Shown in pieces: positions 47,361 to 57,379 of a DNA stretch of 64,000 nt. The stretch covers positions 496,001 to 560,000 of the forward strand of contig NZ_LDJX01000001.1 in the NCBI RefSeq assembly GCF_001306415.1. The letters run 5' to 3'. Below the pieces are notes generated by a model. That model made no database searches, was not told the DNA's origin, and saw only the letters and a list, made by a program, of their open reading frames with translations. Source of the DNA: Croceitalea dokdonensis DOKDO 023 (lineage in GTDB: Bacteria; Bacteroidota; Bacteroidia; Flavobacteriales; Flavobacteriaceae). The stretch's first letter is position 1. Every line of letters begins with the position of its first letter. A program made the translations under genes and the position numbers.

Positions 47361-47867
47361 ATGGCAACAGTAACCTTAAAAGGAAACAGCATCAATACCC
47401 TTGGTGAACTCCCCAAAGTGGGCAACCAAGCACCTAATTTTTCACTGGTCAAAAACGACTTGTCCACAGCTTCCCTTGACGATTATAAAGGACAGAAAGT
47501 AGTGCTCAACATTTTTCCAAGTATAGACACAGGTACTTGTGCCCAATCCGTCAGACAGTTCAACCAAGAAGCGGCGGCCTTGGAAAACACCAAAATCTTA
47601 TGCATTTCTAAGGACCTACCTTTTGCGCAAGCTAGGTTTTGTGGCGCAGAAGGTTTGAACGAGGTGGAAACCTTATCGGACTTTAGGGACGGTAACTTTG
47701 GCAAGGCCTATAACGTCACGTTTGTGGATGGGCCCCTACAAGGCCTTCATTCTCGTGCAGTAGTGGTACTTAATGGTAAAGGAGAGGTAGTTTACAACGA
47801 GCAGGTAGGTGAAATTGTGGATGAACCAAACTACAAAGCGGCCTTAGTTGCCTTGATGGATGCCTAA
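47361..47867 (+). CDS. tpx: thiol peroxidase
   Basis: An atypical 2-Cys peroxiredoxin of 168 residues that reduces lipid and hydrogen peroxides with thioredoxin. Peroxidatic Cys60 lies in SIDTGTCAQSVR and resolving Cys94 in ARFCGAEG, the Tpx spacing. The family-typical N-terminus MATVTLKGNSINTLGELP starts at ATG 47361; the open frame to 47307 adds 18 unlike residues and is not used. Its end overlaps the start of dgkA by 8 bases. Confidence 0.95.
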   Translation: MATVTLKGNSINTLGELPKVGNQAPNFSLVKNDLSTASLDDYKGQKVVLNIFPSIDTGTCAQSVRQFNQEAAALENTKILCISKDLPFAQARFCGAEGLNEVETLSDFRDGNFGKAYNVTFVDGPLQGLHSRAVVVLNGKGEVVYNEQVGEIVDEPNYKAALVALMDA

Positions 47868-48225
47868 GGAACCCTTTCTCATAAATCGTCTAAAAAGTAT
47901 CGGGTACGCCTTTAAGGGACTGTTTATACTCCTGCGCACCGAGGCAAGTATTCAAATTCAGCTGTGCATTGGCACTATGGTCACCGCTCTAGGCCTTTAT
48001 TTTAATATTTCTACAACAGAATGGGCACTACAGTGCCTTTCCATTGGTTTGGTGATGGGTATTGAAGGGCTCAATACCGCGGTTGAAAAGATAGCGGACT
48101 ACATACAGCCCAATTTTGATAAAAAAATTGGGCTTATCAAGGATATTTCTGCGGGGGCCGTGATGCTCGCCTCAATTATTGCCGTTATTGTAGGCCTGCT
48201 GATTTATTTGCCAAAATTTGTTTAA
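47860..48225 (+). CDS. dgkA: diacylglycerol/undecaprenol kinase family protein
   Basis: A 121-residue DgkA-type kinase with three membrane helices. RLKSIGYAFKGLFILLRTEASIQIQL (amphipathic start) and GIEGLNTAVEKIADYI with the catalytic Glu and the NTAVEK motif are intact. Members in Gram-positives phosphorylate undecaprenol, those in proteobacteria diacylglycerol; which applies here is unknown. Translationally coupled to tpx and followed by ftsK. Confidence 0.92.
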   Translation: MPKEPFLINRLKSIGYAFKGLFILLRTEASIQIQLCIGTMVTALGLYFNISTTEWALQCLSIGLVMGIEGLNTAVEKIADYIQPNFDKKIGLIKDISAGAVMLASIIAVIVGLLIYLPKFV

Positions 48226-48285
48226 TTTGATTTCCGTGCAAGCCGCCTAGTAAATTTGTACTTTTACCGCTTTGTAACGACCACC

Positions 48286-50673
48286 ATGGCCAAAAAAAGG
48301 AGAACATCAAAAGCTGGGACAAAAACCGCACCTAAAAAGGTATCCCTAAAGCTTAGCAAAAAGAATAAAATCATCATTGGTGCCTTTTTTATGGCCCTTA
48401 GCGTAGCGTTGTTCATTTCTTTTATCTCCTACTTTTTTACCTGGCAAGAAGACCAAAGCCGACTTAGCGCATTTAGTGACCGCAATGCGGAAACTACCAA
48501 CCTTTTGCGAAAATTTGGGGCCTCTGTTGGCCATTTTTTTATTTACAAGGGGTTTGGGCTTTCTGCATTTATATTTCCCATTTTAATCTCCCTTACCGGG
48601 CTTTATCTATTCTTTGGACTAGACAAGTTAAAGCTTTGGAGCAAATGGATTTGGGGTTTGATCATGCTAATTTGGATATCTATCGCCCTTGGCTTTTTTG
48701 CTGATGAACGACCCTTGCTTGGAGGGCTTGTGGGTTATGAGATGAATGATTTCTTGCAGGATTACATCGGAAATATTGGAATTCTATTGGTACTGGCCTT
48801 TGCGCTCATTACCATCCTGGTACGTCTTTTTAATTTTTCACCAGAGGCTATTGGGAAATTTTTCAGTGACAAGAGAAAACAACTACAGACGGAATTTAAA
48901 TCCGAGGATACCCCTTTACAACCTGCGGCAAACAATGGGAGTATAACATTACAGACCGATAGTGCTTTGGAAGAAGAGGAAGAATTAAAATTGGACACCT
49001 ACACGCATAAAAAGGACATCCCCCCCCTAAACCCAGAATCGGGATTGGATGTCAACCTACCACAAGAGGAGGAACATATAGATTTAGAGGTAAGCGAGGT
49101 GGCAGAGGAAAAGGAAGAGGGAACCTTAAAGGCGGAACAGTTGGTGAAGGATTTTGGAGAGTTTGACCCAAGGTTGGAATTGGGCAACTACAAATTCCCT
49201 ACCCTAGATCTTTTAGACCCCCATGGCGTAACTGGTGGCATCACCATCAACCAAGCAGAGCTGGAAGAGAACAAGGACCGTATTGTCAATACCCTAAAAA
49301 ATTACAAAATTGGGATTGCACAGATCAAAGCCACTATTGGACCCACCGTCACCTTATATGAAATTGTACCAGAAGCAGGTATCCGCATTTCAAAAATCAA
49401 AAACCTGGAGGATGACATTGCACTTTCCTTGGCAGCCCTAGGGATTAGAATCATTGCCCCAATTCCCGGAAAAGGGACCATAGGTATTGAAGTTCCCAAT
49501 AAAAATGCGACCATTGTTTCCATGCGTTCCGTCATAGCGTCCAAGAAGTTTCAAGAGGCCGAAATGCAACTGCCCATAGCCTTTGGCAAGACCATAAGCA
49601 ATGAGACCTTTGTGGTAGATTTGGCCAAGATGCCGCATTTATTGATGGCGGGTGCCACCGGACAGGGAAAATCCGTTGGTCTTAACGCTGTTATCACCTC
49701 GCTGTTGTACAAAAAGCATCCTGCTGAAATAAAATTTGTGTTGGTAGACCCTAAGAAGGTAGAACTCACATTATTCAATAAGATAGAGCGGCACTTTCTG
49801 GCGAAGCTACCAGATTCAGAAGAAGCTATTATTACGGACAATACCAAGGTCATCAATACCTTAAATTCCCTATGTATTGAAATGGACAATCGCTATGAAC
49901 TTCTGAAATTGGCAATGGTCCGTAATCTAAAGGAATACAATACTAAATTTAAGGCAAGAAAACTTAACCCAAATGATGGTCATAAATTTTTGCCCTACAT
50001 TATCTTAGTGGTGGATGAGTTTGCAGATTTGATCATGACGGCTGGAAAGGAAGTTGAAGCGCCCATTGCCAGATTGGCACAATTGGCCAGGGCCATAGGA
50101 ATTCATTTGATCATCGCCACCCAACGGCCATCGGTAAACGTGATTACCGGACTTATTAAAGCAAATTTTCCTGCGCGCATCGCATTCAGGGTCACCTCTA
50201 AGATAGATTCCAGAACCATTTTGGATGCACAGGGCGCAGACCAATTGATAGGACGTGGCGATATGCTCTATACCCAAGGAAATGACGTAACCCGGATACA
50301 GTGTGCTTTTGTGGACACTCCAGAAGTTGCTAAGATCACGGAATTTATTGGGTCTCAACGCGCCTATCCAAGTGCGCACGAACTACCGGAATATGTAGGC
50401 GAGGATTCTGGCACGAGTGTTGATTACAATATATCGGATAGGGATGGCCTTTTTAAGGAAGCCGCAGAGGTTATTGTAATCGCACAACAAGGCTCCGCGT
50501 CACTTATCCAAAGAAAATTAAAACTGGGATACAATAGGGCCGGCAGAATCATTGATCAACTAGAGGCGGCAGGCATTGTAGGTCCGTTTGAAGGAAGTAA
50601 GGCCAGACAGGTCTTGGTACCGGATTTAATGGCCTTGGAACAATTGTTAGAGAACGAAAAAAACACACCATAA
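48286..50673 (+). CDS. ftsK: DNA translocase FtsK/SpoIIIE family
   Basis: A ~795-residue septal DNA pump that clears chromosomes from the division site and acts on dimer resolution. Four N-terminal membrane helices (~residues 20-180), an acidic linker, the alpha/beta motor with Walker A GATGQGKSVGLN and Walker B IILVVDEFADL, the IATQRPSVNVITG block, and the C-terminal winged-helix gamma domain (LIQRKLKLGYNRAGRIIDQLEAAGIVG). The start is set at ATG 48286 (MAKKRRTSKAG); an ATG 30 bases upstream is possible but less family-like. The stop shares one base with the lolA start. Confidence 0.95.
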   Translation: MAKKRRTSKAGTKTAPKKVSLKLSKKNKIIIGAFFMALSVALFISFISYFFTWQEDQSRLSAFSDRNAETTNLLRKFGASVGHFFIYKGFGLSAFIFPILISLTGLYLFFGLDKLKLWSKWIWGLIMLIWISIALGFFADERPLLGGLVGYEMNDFLQDYIGNIGILLVLAFALITILVRLFNFSPEAIGKFFSDKRKQLQTEFKSEDTPLQPAANNGSITLQTDSALEEEEELKLDTYTHKKDIPPLNPESGLDVNLPQEEEHIDLEVSEVAEEKEEGTLKAEQLVKDFGEFDPRLELGNYKFPTLDLLDPHGVTGGITINQAELEENKDRIVNTLKNYKIGIAQIKATIGPTVTLYEIVPEAGIRISKIKNLEDDIALSLAALGIRIIAPIPGKGTIGIEVPNKNATIVSMRSVIASKKFQEAEMQLPIAFGKTISNETFVVDLAKMPHLLMAGATGQGKSVGLNAVITSLLYKKHPAEIKFVLVDPKKVELTLFNKIERHFLAKLPDSEEAIITDNTKVINTLNSLCIEMDNRYELLKLAMVRNLKEYNTKFKARKLNPNDGHKFLPYIILVVDEFADLIMTAGKEVEAPIARLAQLARAIGIHLIIATQRPSVNVITGLIKANFPARIAFRVTSKIDSRTILDAQGADQLIGRGDMLYTQGNDVTRIQCAFVDTPEVAKITEFIGSQRAYPSAHELPEYVGEDSGTSVDYNISDRDGLFKEAAEVIVIAQQGSASLIQRKLKLGYNRAGRIIDQLEAAGIVGPFEGSKARQVLVPDLMALEQLLENEKNTP

Positions 50674-51326
50674 TGATGAGCAAAAAAATAGGAATAGGGT
50701 TCTTGGCGCTAATGACCACGGCGTTTTCCCTAAACGCACAGAATGCACAAAAAGCAAAAGCACTACTGGATGAGGTATATAGTAAAGTGATTAGCTATGA
50801 CAACATTGAAATCGCGTTCAACTATACCTTGGAAAACGCTGAAACCAATACCAAAAGTGAGGTGCAGGGTAAAGCCTTCCTAAATGGGGATAAATACTTG
50901 GTAGACCTTTTTGGGGCTCAGGCCATGTTTGATGGCTCTAAAGTGTATACCATCGTGCCGGACAATGAAGAGGTTACCATTGAAAACCCAAGTGAAGGGG
51001 AAAACACGGTAACCCCCTCCAAAATGTTAACGTTTTACAAGGAAGGACACCGCTATGCCTGGGATATTTTGCAGAATGTCCAAGGCAGGAAAATCCAGTT
51101 CGTTAAACTTACCCCTATTGATACCAATACGGAAATAGCTAGCATTTTACTGGGTATTGATGCGGAGACCAAACATATCCACAAACTGATAGAAACGGGT
51201 AAAAGCGGTACAAAAACCACCATTACAGTTAATTCTTTCAAAACCAACCAGCCCCTATCAAAAAGCTTATTTACCTTTGATGAGGCCAAATACAAATCAG
51301 AGGGCTATTACATTATTAGGAACTGA
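50673..51326 (+). CDS. lolA: outer-membrane lipoprotein carrier protein LolA
   Basis: A 217-residue periplasmic chaperone that carries lipoproteins to the outer membrane. Signal peptide MMSKKIGIGFLALMTTAFSLNAQ is split by two possible ATG codons (50673, 50676). The half-barrel blocks AFLNGDKYLVDLFGAQAMFDGSKVYTIVPDNEEV-type strands, in that order, and the C-terminal FTFDEAKY are typical of the Bacteroidota form. Directly coupled to ftsK (TAATG). Confidence 0.9.
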   Translation: MMSKKIGIGFLALMTTAFSLNAQNAQKAKALLDEVYSKVISYDNIEIAFNYTLENAETNTKSEVQGKAFLNGDKYLVDLFGAQAMFDGSKVYTIVPDNEEVTIENPSEGENTVTPSKMLTFYKEGHRYAWDILQNVQGRKIQFVKLTPIDTNTEIASILLGIDAETKHIHKLIETGKSGTKTTITVNSFKTNQPLSKSLFTFDEAKYKSEGYYIIRN

Positions 51327-51389
51327 TGTAATTGCACCACCTCCCATCTGGGATAAAGTAGGTTTTAACCATAAGACGCACTAAAGGCA

Positions 51390-52874
51390 TTGAAGCTTCT
51401 CGACCGTTACATCTTAAGCCGCTTTCTTTATAATTTTGTCGCTTCGTTCGTGATTTTAATGGTCATCTTCATTTTTCAGACCGTATGGCTGTTTATTGAT
51501 GATTTGGCGGGCAAAGACCTAGACCCCATTATTATTGGAAAGTTTCTTTTCTATCTGTTGCCCAACCTCACGGAAAAAGTGCTTCCCCTAACCGTGCTGT
51601 TATCCAGCATTTTAACCTTTGGGACATTTGCGGAGAACTACGAATTTGCCGCTATGAAAGCCTCCGGAATTTCGCTTCAGCGTGCCATGCGTTATTTAAT
51701 TGTCTTTGTAATCTTATTGGGGGGCGTCACCTTTTTCTTTGCCAACAATGTTATCCCCGCATCAGAACAGAAAATCTTTAACATGCGGCGCAATATTGCC
51801 AAAGTGAAACCGGCAGCGGTCATTGTGGAAGGGGTTTTTAGTGATATTGAGGGGACGGACATGAATATGAAAGTTGCCAAAAAATATGGAGAGAACGATA
51901 GGTTTTTGGAAGATGTAATTATCCACCAAAAGGGTCGTAACGGGCAAAATACCACCGTGATCAAAGCGGAAAAAGGAGAACTCATCAGCAGTGAGGCGTC
52001 TAATATTATACAATTGGTATTGTACGACGGTTATTATTATGAGGAAATGCAGCCTAAATCCAATAAAGATAGGGCTAAGCAACCTTTTACCAGGGCTAAG
52101 TTTGGGGTCTACGAAAATAATATTGATATCTCCTCACTCAACGATCAAAATATTGAGGAAGAATCCGATATCACCACGGATAAAATGAAAAATGTGGTTA
52201 GGTTAATAAAGGATATAGATTCACTGGAACAAAACAACATCAAGCAAGTCAGGGCGTTTTCAAAAAACATTACGGCACGGATGGGTGCCTTTCTCATGAA
52301 GAAAAAGGATAGCACCAAGGGTACAAATGCAGCCAAAACAGCGGAAACAAAAGAGGAAATGGACACTACCCTCAATAAGGCAAATATTGCATCCTGGGTT
52401 CCGGAATGGCAGCAAAGCCAGCTGTTTAGCAATGCCAAAAATGCGGTAAGCAATATCATAAATACGGTTTCCAGTAAAAAAGTGGAATTGAACAAAAGGT
52501 ATGAGATTTACAACAGGCATATTTTATCCCTACATAAAAAATTTGCACTGGCTTTCTCCTGCATTATTCTGTTTTTTGTTGGGGCGCCCTTAGGTGCCAT
52601 CATTAGAAAGGGAGGATTGGGCTTACCCATGGTCATTGCTATTGTATTGTTTCTGGTGTATTATTTTATTGGGGTATTTGCGGACAATTACGCCAAAAAA
52701 GGGGCCTGGCACCCAATTTTGGGAGCATGGTTGTCCACATTGATCATGTTGCCTTTGGGAATATCGTTGACCAAAAGGGCAACTGCGGACAGGGGGTTGA
52801 TGAGTTTTGCCGTTGTCACCGATAAAATCACAAGATTTTTCAAAAGTCGAAAAAGTAAAAAAGAACCTAAATAA
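51390..52874 (+). CDS. LptF/LptG family LPS export permease
   Basis: A 494-residue permease of the LptF/LptG family, which with LptB extracts lipopolysaccharide from the inner membrane. Three N-terminal helices (RYILSRFLYNFVASFVI..., LLSSILTFGTFAENYEFAAMKASG, ITLF-type VLLGGVTFFFANNVIP), a long periplasmic beta-jellyroll with an extended lysine-rich insertion (~residues 290-360), and three C-terminal helices. The family-typical start KLLDRYILSRF is read from a TTG at 51390; no ATG fits. A single such permease here does not tell LptF from LptG. Confidence 0.88.
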   Translation: MKLLDRYILSRFLYNFVASFVILMVIFIFQTVWLFIDDLAGKDLDPIIIGKFLFYLLPNLTEKVLPLTVLLSSILTFGTFAENYEFAAMKASGISLQRAMRYLIVFVILLGGVTFFFANNVIPASEQKIFNMRRNIAKVKPAAVIVEGVFSDIEGTDMNMKVAKKYGENDRFLEDVIIHQKGRNGQNTTVIKAEKGELISSEASNIIQLVLYDGYYYEEMQPKSNKDRAKQPFTRAKFGVYENNIDISSLNDQNIEEESDITTDKMKNVVRLIKDIDSLEQNNIKQVRAFSKNITARMGAFLMKKKDSTKGTNAAKTAETKEEMDTTLNKANIASWVPEWQQSQLFSNAKNAVSNIINTVSSKKVELNKRYEIYNRHILSLHKKFALAFSCIILFFVGAPLGAIIRKGGLGLPMVIAIVLFLVYYFIGVFADNYAKKGAWHPILGAWLSTLIMLPLGISLTKRATADRGLMSFAVVTDKITRFFKSRKSKKEPK

Positions 52875-52878
52875 CCTT

Positions 52879-54009
52879 ATGAACACAAGCATACAGTTGG
52901 ACACTATTGAAGAAGCCATAGCCGATATCAAAGCAGGAAAAGTCATTATCGTGGTGGATGATGAAAATCGGGAAAATGAAGGCGACTTCCTAGCGGCAGC
53001 TGAGTTGATTACCCCGGAGACCATCAACTTTATGGCCACCCATGGAAGGGGATTGATCTGTGCGCCCTTGACCGAGGGCAGATGTGAAAGCCTTGGCCTT
53101 CATAAAATGGTCAGCCACAATACCGATCCCTTGGAGACGGCTTTTACGGTTTCCGTGGACCTGAGGGGAAATGGGGTGACCACCGGGATTTCCGCAGCCG
53201 ACCGTGCCAAAACCGTTCTTGCACTTACGGATAAAGCGACCAAACCCCATGAACTTGCCAGGCCTGGGCATGTGTTCCCGTTAATTGCCAAAGAAGGCGG
53301 GGTACTGCGCCGGACAGGACATACAGAGGCGGCCATTGATTTTGCGCGTCTTGCCGGATTGCAACCGGCTGGTGTTATCGTGGAAATTATGAATGAGGAC
53401 GGTTCTATGGCGCGTTTACCACAATTGATGGAGGTGGCCAAAAAGTTTGATTTGAAAATTGTCTCCATTGAGGACTTAGTGGCCTACAGAATGGAACATG
53501 ATAGTCTTATTGAAAAAAAGGAGGACTTTAACGTACATACCCGTTTCGGGAAATTTAGGTTACGTGCCTATAAACAGACCACAAATGACTTGGTTCATTT
53601 GGCCCTTACCAAAGGATCTTGGAAAAAAGAAGAATTGGTGCTCACCAGAATTAATTCCACGCTAGTAAACAATGATATTCTGGGTACCTTAACCAATAAC
53701 GCAGAGGACAAACTCCATGATATGTTCCAAGCGATAAATACCGAAGAGAAAGGGGCTATCGTGTTTATCAACCAGGAAAGTAACGCAATGAACCTTTTGG
53801 GCAGGCTACAGGAGCTTAAAAAATTACAAGGTACTGGTGTCATCAAAGCCCCAAAAATTGATATGGATGCCAAGGACTTTGGTGTAGGGGCACAAATCTT
53901 GCATGATTTAAACATCTCTAAAATAAGACTACTATCCAACTCTGAACATACCAAACGCGTAGGTATTGTAGGATATGGTTTGGAAATTGTGGAGTATGTG
54001 GGCTATTAG
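52879..54009 (+). CDS. ribB: 3,4-dihydroxy-2-butanone-4-phosphate synthase with degenerate GTP cyclohydrolase II domain
   Basis: A 376-residue RibBA-type protein. The N-terminal RibB domain (residues 1-205) is complete: [12 protein letters not shown] with its metal-binding acids, [10 protein letters not shown] and [17 protein letters not shown]. It makes the four-carbon unit of riboflavin. The C-terminal RibA-like domain (215-376) contains no cysteine: the zinc site SECLTGDxxxSxxCDC is replaced by [19 protein letters not shown], and the catalytic RQEGRGIGL by [10 protein letters not shown], although [22 protein letters not shown] is retained. It should lack cyclohydrolase activity, so a separate RibA must exist. 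Start chosen at ATG 52879, 4 bases after the permease stop. Confidence 0.9.
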   Translation: MNTSIQLDTIEEAIADIKAGKVIIVVDDENRENEGDFLAAAELITPETINFMATHGRGLICAPLTEGRCESLGLHKMVSHNTDPLETAFTVSVDLRGNGVTTGISAADRAKTVLALTDKATKPHELARPGHVFPLIAKEGGVLRRTGHTEAAIDFARLAGLQPAGVIVEIMNEDGSMARLPQLMEVAKKFDLKIVSIEDLVAYRMEHDSLIEKKEDFNVHTRFGKFRLRAYKQTTNDLVHLALTKGSWKKEELVLTRINSTLVNNDILGTLTNNAEDKLHDMFQAINTEEKGAIVFINQESNAMNLLGRLQELKKLQGTGVIKAPKIDMDAKDFGVGAQILHDLNISKIRLLSNSEHTKRVGIVGYGLEIVEYVGY

Positions 54010-54053
54010 ACCCAATTCAAATGGATGTTTAATCTGTATGGATCTCCATCCCG

Positions 54054-55250
54054 TCAATTAAGGGTAGAGCGAATTATTTTAACCATATTACTGGCTCGCT
54101 GCTGTACTTCTTCCGCCGTCCAACTAAGCTTCACCAAGCTAGAGATTGTTCTTCCCATCCAATGGTCCGACGCGGAAAAATTGGCTCGGGTATAATCCGG
54201 CATTCCACTTAGCACCTCTTCCGGAAGTTTGCCCAAGGCTTTCTTCTCTATAAGATGTTGCCATTTTTTGTAATAATGCCAATTGTTATCATACCAATAA
54301 AAGCAAGCAGCTACCCCTGCCTCTCCCAAAGCTAGATGGGCTTTACGTGCCAGCTCCTCCGTGGGTAAAAAGAAATTTAAAAAGGAATAGTTTTCCACTC
54401 CCCCTTCAGGAACCCGTCTAAACGTAATTTCGGGGATTTCACTAAGTGCATTTCTAAGTATGGAATAGTGCTTTTGTTGTATGGCCACAAACTCATCCAA
54501 ACGTTGAATCTGAGCACAACCCACGGCAGCATTCAATTCCGAAATCCTAAAATTATAGCCTAAAAATGGATGGCCTTCCGCTCCCCTATCCATACCGTAA
54601 TGATCATGTCCATGATCGGAATAATGGTCTGCATTTTTGGCATAGGTTTCATTATTGGTAATCATGGCTCCCCCTTCACCACAGGTAATGGTCTTGACAA
54701 AATCGAACGAAAAACAGCCCAAATCCCCGATACTTCCCAGGGGTTTGCCTTGATAACTACCGCCAATGGCCTGGCAGGCATCTTCCAACAATAAAAGACC
54801 GTGTTCCTTACAAATAGAACGCAAGGCATTTAAATCTGCCATGGAGCCGCACATATGTACGGGCATCACTACTTTGGTCTTGGGCCCTATGGCCTTTTGT
54901 ACGGCTTTAGGGTCTAGCGTGAGGGTATCATCCACATCAACCAAAACAGGAATGGCCCCAAGGGCTAAAATAGATTCAAAACTTGCCACAAAGGTGAAGG
55001 TGGGCATAATAACCTCATCCCCTGCCCCTATACCAGCACTTGCCAAAGCAACGGTTAATGCGGCCGTTCCACTGCTTAAAACTTGCGCAAAATTGGTCTG
55101 CATGCGTTTGGCCACTGCAGCCTCTAGTTGTTTGGCCTTCCAATGGCCGTTTCGCATACCATCAAACCCGTATCGCATTAAAACGCCATTATCCAGCACA
55201 TCCTGTACGTGACGCTTCTCCTCCGCTCCAAAAAACTCAAATCCTGGCAT
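54054..55250 (-). CDS. DegT/DnrJ/EryC1/StrS family aminotransferase
   Basis: A 398-residue PLP enzyme of the sugar aminotransferase family. The Lys of FDFVKTITCGEGGAMI is the PLP anchor; SSGTAALTVALASAGIGAGDEVIMPTFT-type N-terminal block (in two parts) and DACQAIGGSYQGKPLGSIGD are standard. Such enzymes aminate nucleotide-linked keto sugars, but no sugar biosynthesis genes adjoin it, so its substrate is open. It is convergent with ribB and stands alone. Confidence 0.87.
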   Translation of the reverse strand: MPGFEFFGAEEKRHVQDVLDNGVLMRYGFDGMRNGHWKAKQLEAAVAKRMQTNFAQVLSSGTAALTVALASAGIGAGDEVIMPTFTFVASFESILALGAIPVLVDVDDTLTLDPKAVQKAIGPKTKVVMPVHMCGSMADLNALRSICKEHGLLLLEDACQAIGGSYQGKPLGSIGDLGCFSFDFVKTITCGEGGAMITNNETYAKNADHYSDHGHDHYGMDRGAEGHPFLGYNFRISELNAAVGCAQIQRLDEFVAIQQKHYSILRNALSEIPEITFRRVPEGGVENYSFLNFFLPTEELARKAHLALGEAGVAACFYWYDNNWHYYKKWQHLIEKKALGKLPEEVLSGMPDYTRANFSASDHWMGRTISSLVKLSWTAEEVQQRASNMVKIIRSTLN

Positions 55251-55498
55251 ATCATTTAAGGTGTTAATTGATGGTTGATGGCAAAAAATAACATTCGATA
55301 AAAATACAAACCGCTGAACAAATAAAAAACATGGTTTTGTTACGACCCTTATTTCTTTTTAATCCACGGCCTAGAATGTACCCATCTATACTGGTCTAAG
55401 GTGTGCTTTTCTAACCCATCCCATCCTTGACCTAACATATGTATTTCTAAATCATTACGACTGATTCTTGGTCAAAATCCTCCACGTTTGTGACATAT

Positions 55499-56254
55499 TT
55501 AGGTAAAAAACCAGAGCTTAATGGCCATGATCAGTACCATGACAATTAAAAATGACTTAATAAAGCCATCTCCCCTTTTGACCGAAAACCTGCTGGCAAC
55601 CCAAGCACCAGTACCGTTTCCAATGGCCAGAACCAAACCTATCCACCAATCTACCTTATCATTATACGCAAAAACCGCTAAGGCGGACAACATATAGATA
55701 AAAACTACAACTACCTTGGTAGCATTAGCTCTTACCAGACTTAAATTATTTACAAAATGAAGGAACAGTAACATTAAAAAACCCAAGCCGGCATTAATAA
55801 AACCTCCATAAATTCCAAAAAAAAAGAATACTGTGATACCTAACCATAGGTGTTTTCCGGTAAGTCTTTCCTGTAATTGGGTGAGCTTTATTTTTGGTTT
55901 AAAAACAATGACCAGCACCACAGCAACCATGACCATGGCCAAAATACGGTTAAAAACCTCCCCATCTACATCCACAGCAATCCGTGCCCCAATGATAGCT
56001 CCAAAAAAGGCGGAAATCCCCAGATAGATGTTGAACGGAAAAGTGCTGACACCCTTACTTTTAAATCCAGCGGTAGCCATCGCCGTCTGCACAATAATTG
56101 CGACACGATTAGTGCCGTTGGCCACCGCAGGGGGCAATCCCAAAAAAATAAGTGTCGGTAAAGATATCAAGGATGCACCACCCGCCACGGTATTAATGAA
56201 CCCCACTATAAAGCCAACCACTATCAATAACAGGTGGTGATACCATTCTTGCAT
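55499..56254 (-). CDS. TSUP family (TauE/SafE) membrane permease
   Basis: A 251-residue membrane protein with seven to eight helices. The N-terminal GFIVGFINTVAGGASLISLPTLIFLGLPPAVANGTNR (in parts) and the second-half GIYGGFINAGLGFLMLLFLHF form the two inverted repeats of the TSUP family, which export or import sulfite, sulfoacetate or related organosulfur anions. Length is standard. No substrate clue is given by neighbours. The 248-base gap to the DegT gene holds nothing recognised. Confidence 0.87.
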   Translation of the reverse strand: MQEWYHHLLLIVVGFIVGFINTVAGGASLISLPTLIFLGLPPAVANGTNRVAIIVQTAMATAGFKSKGVSTFPFNIYLGISAFFGAIIGARIAVDVDGEVFNRILAMVMVAVVLVIVFKPKIKLTQLQERLTGKHLWLGITVFFFFGIYGGFINAGLGFLMLLFLHFVNNLSLVRANATKVVVVFIYMLSALAVFAYNDKVDWWIGLVLAIGNGTGAWVASRFSVKRGDGFIKSFLIVMVLIMAIKLWFFT

Positions 56255-56314
56255 GGGTTAAAAATACCTATTAAACCTAATTAATTAAGGGCATTCTAAA
56301 AAAGAAACAAAAGG

Positions 56315-56345
56315 TTTTACAAAACTAAAAAGGTTGCTATATTTG
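56315..56345 (+). promoter_or_regulatory. promoter of tRNA-Ser
   Basis: TATATTTG (56338-56345) is an exact match to the Bacteroidota -7 box TAnnTTTG; a TTT(T) box lies 19 bases upstream. The first base of the tRNA is 11 bases after the box, so transcription would start a few bases before the mature 5' end. Confidence 0.65.
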
Positions 56346-56355
56346 CAGCCGCATT

Positions 56356-56440
56356 GGAGGAATGGCAGAGTGGTCGAATGCGGCAGTCTTGAAAACTGTT
56401 GAGGGTCACACCTCCGGGGGTTCGAATCCCTCTTCCTCCG
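56356..56440 (+). tRNA. tRNA-Ser (anticodon UGA)
   Basis: An 85-base class II tRNA. The acceptor stem GGAGGAA pairs with TTCCTCC (56433-56439) and the discriminator is G; CCA is not encoded. The anticodon loop CTTGAAA gives anticodon TGA (reads UCA). A long variable arm (GTTGAGGGTCACACCTC region) and the T-loop GGTTCGAATCC confirm tRNA-Ser. Confidence 0.95.
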
Positions 56441-56443
56441 CTT

Positions 56444-56475
56444 AAGGCCTACAACTACTGTTGTGGGCTTTTTTG
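56444..56475 (+). terminator. Rho-independent terminator after tRNA-Ser
   Basis: Stem GCCTACAAC / GTTGTGGGC (56447-56455 and 56460-56468) with a 4-base loop, followed by six T. It ends the tRNA transcript and shows that the GTG at 56463, inside the hairpin, is not the rluF start. Confidence 0.85.
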
Positions 56476-56507
56476 TTCGTATCTTAACACTTCTCTTAGT
56501 TCTTAAA

Positions 56508-57230
56508 TTGAAAGAAACACGTATCAACAAATATTTAAGCGAAGTAGGCCATTGTTCAAGGAGGGCCGCAGATAAGCTTATTGAACAAGGGCGTGTGACC
56601 ATTAACGGGAAGGTTCCGGAGATGGGAACCAAAATTGTGGAAGGTGATACCGTTAGGGTGGATGGTGAATTGGTGTCTCCACCCAAGGGAAAATCCGTTT
56701 ATATTGCCTTTAACAAACCTAGGGGCATTGTGTGTACCACGGATACTAGGGTTGAAAAAGACAATATTATCGACTTTATCAATTATCCGACTCGTATTTT
56801 TCCTATCGGCAGATTGGATAAACCTAGTGAAGGACTTATTTTCCTAACCAACGACGGGGATATTGTAAATAAAATCCTAAGGGCACGTAATGGGCACGAA
56901 AAGGAGTACAATGTTTGGGTAAATAAGCCAGTAACACCAGATTTTATTGCCGCCATGGGCAAGGGAGTACCTATTTTGGATACGGTAACCTGTCCTTGTG
57001 AAATAAGCCAATTAGGGGAAAAACAGTTTAAAATCGTACTCACCCAAGGCCTTAACAGACAAATCAGAAGAATGTGTGAACATTTGGGATATAGGGTAAA
57101 AAGGCTAAAACGGGTGCGCATCATGAATGTTGAACTGGATGTACCGCTGGGCAAATGGCGCGACCTCACTAAAAACGAACTAGCTGAAATTAATAAGCTG
57201 GTGGCTACCTCTTCCAAAACACATTATTGA
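56508..57230 (+). CDS. rluF: 23S rRNA pseudouridine synthase, RluF-like
   Basis: A 240-residue pseudouridine synthase of the RsuA/RluB/RluF family. An S4 RNA-binding domain ([22 protein letters not shown], residues 4-25) precedes the catalytic domain with Asp104 in GRLDKPSEG. The block [23 protein letters not shown] is of the RluF type (position 2604 of 23S rRNA in E. coli numbering). The start is TTG at 56508, because the longer frame begins inside the tRNA terminator hairpin. The final 25 residues are hydrophilic. Confidence 0.88.
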   Translation: MKETRINKYLSEVGHCSRRAADKLIEQGRVTINGKVPEMGTKIVEGDTVRVDGELVSPPKGKSVYIAFNKPRGIVCTTDTRVEKDNIIDFINYPTRIFPIGRLDKPSEGLIFLTNDGDIVNKILRARNGHEKEYNVWVNKPVTPDFIAAMGKGVPILDTVTCPCEISQLGEKQFKIVLTQGLNRQIRRMCEHLGYRVKRLKRVRIMNVELDVPLGKWRDLTKNELAEINKLVATSSKTHY

Positions 57231-57379
57231 CCATACCAGTCTGTCTATTTTAAGTCGATTTATCTCCGTTTAACAGCTTATTTCTACGTTAAAATGCAAA
57301 ACCTATGAATTTTTCATAAGTATTTGCTTAAAAACTCTATGGATATTTGTAAGGTATTAACATCATAAACATTTATGCT

